A stretch of DNA of 64,000 nt from Pseudacidovorax intermedius (lineage in GTDB: Bacteria; Pseudomonadota; Gammaproteobacteria; Burkholderiales; Burkholderiaceae_C), in the NCBI RefSeq assembly GCF_003350475.1, contig NZ_QQAV01000003.1, positions 150,063 through 214,062 of the forward strand, given 5' to 3'. Each line of letters starts with the position of its first letter. Positions within the stretch are counted from its first letter, which is position 1. The position numbers and the translations under genes are program-made. The notes under the pieces are model-generated. The model made no database searches. It saw only the letters and a list, made by a program, of their open reading frames with translations, and was not told where the DNA came from. Shown piece after piece: positions 62,301 through 64,000 of this stretch.

Positions 62301-63437
62301 CAGGGCGGCCCCGGCAGCCGGGTGCGCATTCCCGGCCGCAGCGGCAACCTGAGCACCGTCGCCAGCCAGGCCGCGCAGGACGGCGGTAGCCTCACGATGA
62401 GCGGCGAGCTGGGCTGGGGCCCGGCCAGCGCGGGCCGCTCGGGGCTGTCGATGTCGATGCGCGGCGAGATCCGCAGCCTGCGCGCGCTGGTGCGCTCCGA
62501 CCGTCAGCTCACGCTGTCGGGCCAGTTGCAGGCCGGCCTGCAGGACGGCCAGATCCGACTGCGCGGCGACCTCACGGCCGACCGCGCCGTGATCATCCTC
62601 CCCGACGAGAGCGCGCCCGGCCTGGGCAGCGATGTGGTGGTGCATTCCGCCGCCCGCGACGCGCAGGAACGCAAGAAGGCCGAGGCGGCCGAGGTGTCGC
62701 CCCAGCAGCCCACCACCGCCAAGCCGCCGGACATCCAGGTCGGCTTCGACCTGGGCCGCGATTTCGCGGTGCAGGGCCGCGGCATCACCACGCGGCTGGA
62801 AGGCAAGCTGGACATCCGTGCCACCAGCACGACGGCGCCCCCGCGTGTGACCGGCGAGATCCGCACCGTGCAGGGCCAGTACCGCGCCTACGGCCAAGCG
62901 CTGGACGTGGAAAGCGGCATCGTCCGCTTCAACGGTCCGGTGGACAACCCGCAGCTGGACATCCTGGCCCTGCGGCCCAACATCAGCCAGCGCGCGGGCG
63001 TGCAGATCACCGGCTCGGCGCAGGCGCCGCGGGTCAAGCTCTATTCCGACCCGCCGCTGTCGGATGCCGAGGTGCTGTCGTGGGTCGTGCTGGGCCGGGC
63101 CTCCGCCGCCAGCGGTGGCGAGGCGCAACTGATGCAGCAGGCCGCCCTGGCGCTGCTGGGCCGTCTGGGTGCGGGCGGCGAAGGCGGCAGCCTGGCCAGC
63201 CGCTTCGGCCTGGACGAGATCGGCTTCAAGGGCGGCGGCAACGGCGACGTGGCCGGCTCGGCCATCACGCTGGGCAAGCGGCTCTCGGACGACTTCTACG
63301 TCACCTACGAGCGCAGCCTGGCGGGCACGCTGGGCACGCTGTACTTCTTCTACGACCTCACGCGCAACCTCACGCTGCGCGGGCAGGCGGGAATTCAGAG
63401 CGGGATCGATCTGATCTACACCGTGCAATACGACTGA
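59373..63437 (+). CDS. tamB: Translocation and assembly module protein TamB
   Basis: 1354 residues from GTG 59373. A short basic N-terminus (RSRTRRVLRGLAW) is followed by one membrane anchor (TVVGLLALVLVLLGGAWWW). About 1,000 residues of repetitive beta-strand sequence follow, which forms the periplasm-spanning lipid groove. The C-terminal DUF490 domain contains RVTGEIRTVQGQYRAYGQ, VRFNGPVDNPQLDILALR and a final DLTRNLTLRGQAG. A GTG start is chosen as it lies 7 bases after tamA. It works with TamA. Confidence 0.93.
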   Translation: MSTDTPQPPTPQRPTTPPTRSRTRRVLRGLAWTVVGLLALVLVLLGGAWWWAGSDSSLATVLTRAARYLPAGQTLETQAVTGSLRKGGRIGLLRYRTPDLTVEVHQAEIGWQLRPLFDRRVQLGEVRAAQVLIEAKPAPADAPKKPLQPLERLVLPVVEVDVPFRIGEVRWAGPPPVVAQQLAGHYRYQKAEHRLDLDGVDLEGGHYSGQVQLQGDGQMALNAALQGHLQAPLGDGRTLPVQATATAKGNLAGANARLTVQAEARAEQTDDKAGALYAKLDANLAPWAPQPVIDALATLRDVNVATFWKTGPLTRLSGEVAVQPDPPTGEQAWRLRADLRNAMPGPWDQQRLPVERLRARIGYAGPADGTWTVDEAHVEAGHGRIDAQGSWKPAPAPWQVQARIDGVRPGELHTALEGGAISGPVTARQEGDVLRFDTDLRAQGGRASAQGLQGFGLERLLAKGQYNLRTQLAELPTLRVEAEGASIEGQVRARVAEQAGSGDLRLVLPGVNARLQADMAPTRGTGQAEVTLQDAARLQAWLKKLPGLSNIDKAMTAEGGARLDARWSGGWRSFQERIAKPTAPLPRGSAEPSLNARLSTPQLLLKPGPAADGTRPAPLQLTAFSATVDGSLARANLALSGDVRQGERRARLDTTANGGLEAAGQWRLALARLRADVDDGGRGDTPWVLELGQGFETRVRQSGDRLQVETTAGSATVRGPVPGTARLSWEPIRLSSGNNGVQLQTKGRLQGLPMTWSRAFGGDTSLRELGISGDLVFDGDWDIAALDQLRARVRLGRASGDLRVQAGEAALVRKLESHGTGAPGEVKTDSSDSAPSTPAGLRQAELRLDAEGDTVRASLDWDSQRAGRIQANASTRLQRQGEGWQWPADAPLAGRLQASLPQLGVWSMLAPPGWRIAGTLEADATLAGQRNDPRWNGTVRADQLALKAAVEGLDLRDGRLRATLAGNRVVIEEFRLQGGPGSRVRIPGRSGNLSTVASQAAQDGGSLTMSGELGWGPASAGRSGLSMSMRGEIRSLRALVRSDRQLTLSGQLQAGLQDGQIRLRGDLTADRAVIILPDESAPGLGSDVVVHSAARDAQERKKAEAAEVSPQQPTTAKPPDIQVGFDLGRDFAVQGRGITTRLEGKLDIRATSTTAPPRVTGEIRTVQGQYRAYGQALDVESGIVRFNGPVDNPQLDILALRPNISQRAGVQITGSAQAPRVKLYSDPPLSDAEVLSWVVLGRASAASGGEAQLMQQAALALLGRLGAGGEGGSLASRFGLDEIGFKGGGNGDVAGSAITLGKRLSDDFYVTYERSLAGTLGTLYFFYDLTRNLTLRGQAGIQSGIDLIYTVQYD

Positions 63438-63481
63438 CGGACGCGTGCACAGCACGCCGGTCGACGGCCCGGCAAGACGCG

Positions 63482-64000
63482 TCAGCGCGACGGCGCGAAC
63501 CCGACCTTGCCCGTGCGCAGGCGATAGACCTTGCCCACGCCCACCGTCGCGACATACAGCGTGCCCGCCTCCGGGCCGCGACCAAAGCCCACGTTGACGG
63601 GGCTTTCACGGTTCGGCAGGGTGAGTCGCGCCACCAGGGCGCCATCCGGCGTCAACACGTAGATACCGGGCCCCGACGGCGCACTCGGCAGGGCGAGATA
63701 GAGGTTGCCATCCACATCCGTCGTCATGCCGTCCACGCAGCCGGCCTTCTCCAGGTCGAGCAGGACCCGGGGTGCGCCTGGCCGACCGGCGGCATCCAGC
63801 GGATACGCCACCAGGCCGCCCGCCCCCGTGCGGTCCAGGGCCGGCTTGCCCTGCTCGCCGAGCGCATTGGTCCCGGGATCGCAATGGCCCACGTACAAGG
63901 TCCGCCCGTCCGGCGACAGCTCGATGCCGTTCATCTTGGCGTCGTTGCCGAGGATGCGCGACACCGGCCACAGGCCCTTCGCATTGGCCTCGGGCGGATC
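63482..64000 (-). CDS. SMP-30/gluconolactonase-family protein, N-terminus outside window
   Basis: The frame runs from the right edge to its stop at 63482. The visible 172 residues are beta-propeller blades of the SMP-30/Gluconolaconase/LRE-like family: KMNGIELSPDGRTLYVGH, a metal-ligand CVDGMTTDVDGNLYLAL and VNVGFGRGPEAGTLYVAT. These enzymes open sugar lactones with a divalent metal. It converges with tamB. Confidence 0.87.
   Translation of the reverse strand, partial: DPPEANAKGLWPVSRILGNDAKMNGIELSPDGRTLYVGHCDPGTNALGEQGKPALDRTGAGGLVAYPLDAAGRPGAPRVLLDLEKAGCVDGMTTDVDGNLYLALPSAPSGPGIYVLTPDGALVARLTLPNRESPVNVGFGRGPEAGTLYVATVGVGKVYRLRTGKVGFAPSR

Overview
The window is high-GC DNA with strong codon bias, dense short-spaced operons and many TctC/Bug-type periplasmic binding proteins. 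With a maeB of malic enzyme plus phosphotransacetylase type, ligAB, tamAB and acs/actP, this points to a betaproteobacterium of the Burkholderiales, most like the Comamonadaceae (Variovorax/Acidovorax-type). This is inferred from gene content; no rRNA is present.

1-8.9 kb: an RNA-repair island. It lies between two copies of the 3' end of a tartronate-semialdehyde reductase gene (garR/glxR). The copies share 173 identical bases (3-175 and 8603-8775), so the island appears to have entered garR and left a displaced 3' fragment. On the minus strand run a Ro60-like TROVE protein (rsr), five tandem Y-RNA-like genes, rtcB (RNA ligase), rlaP (nucleotidyltransferase), rtcA (RNA cyclase), and a small gene cut by an IS3 remnant. 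The sigma54 activator rtcR is divergent, and a near-consensus -24/-12 promoter precedes rsr. The five RNAs share an outer stem ending GYGA, a conserved AUGC, a covarying 8-bp inner stem with an invariant G-U pair, and UACA. They carry different apical modules. One module is a circularly permuted tRNA with acceptor, D and T arms; two others keep a T arm with the acceptor capped by a GNRA tetraloop. This is the most unusual system in the window.

8.9-22 kb: a lipoprotein, maeB, an SsuA/TauA-type ABC transporter, a TetR gene and a SnoaL-like gene sharing a 19-bp operator, a lipoprotein phospholipase D, an arsR-SRPBCC-GFA operon with a palindrome inside its promoter, OsmC, and DUF2272 and NlpC/P60 envelope proteins. 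22-29.3 kb: a sugar-acid style catabolic cluster (three Bug binding proteins, a 2-hydroxyacid dehydrogenase, an RraA-like protein, an IlvD/Edd dehydratase) under a divergent FadR-type regulator.

29.3-35 kb: two Fe(II)/2-oxoglutarate oxygenases and an NMT1-type binding protein. They diverge from a region holding two opposed copies of what I take to be the NMT1 (xanthine-I) riboswitch. A deaminase and an orphan ureD follow. This suggests purine oxidation.

35-51 kb: two MFS transporters, PhoD, the acetate module (actP-DUF485, a PAS hybrid kinase and response regulator, an acyl-CoA synthetase, acs), and two convergent intergenic regions that each hold an inverted pair of a ~168-bp dispersed repeat beside minisatellites. 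51-64 kb: LysR-ligAB, a diheme cytochrome c, a MoxR/vWA pair split by an acetyltransferase and a ParE-type toxin-antitoxin pair, tamAB, and a partial SMP-30 family gene.
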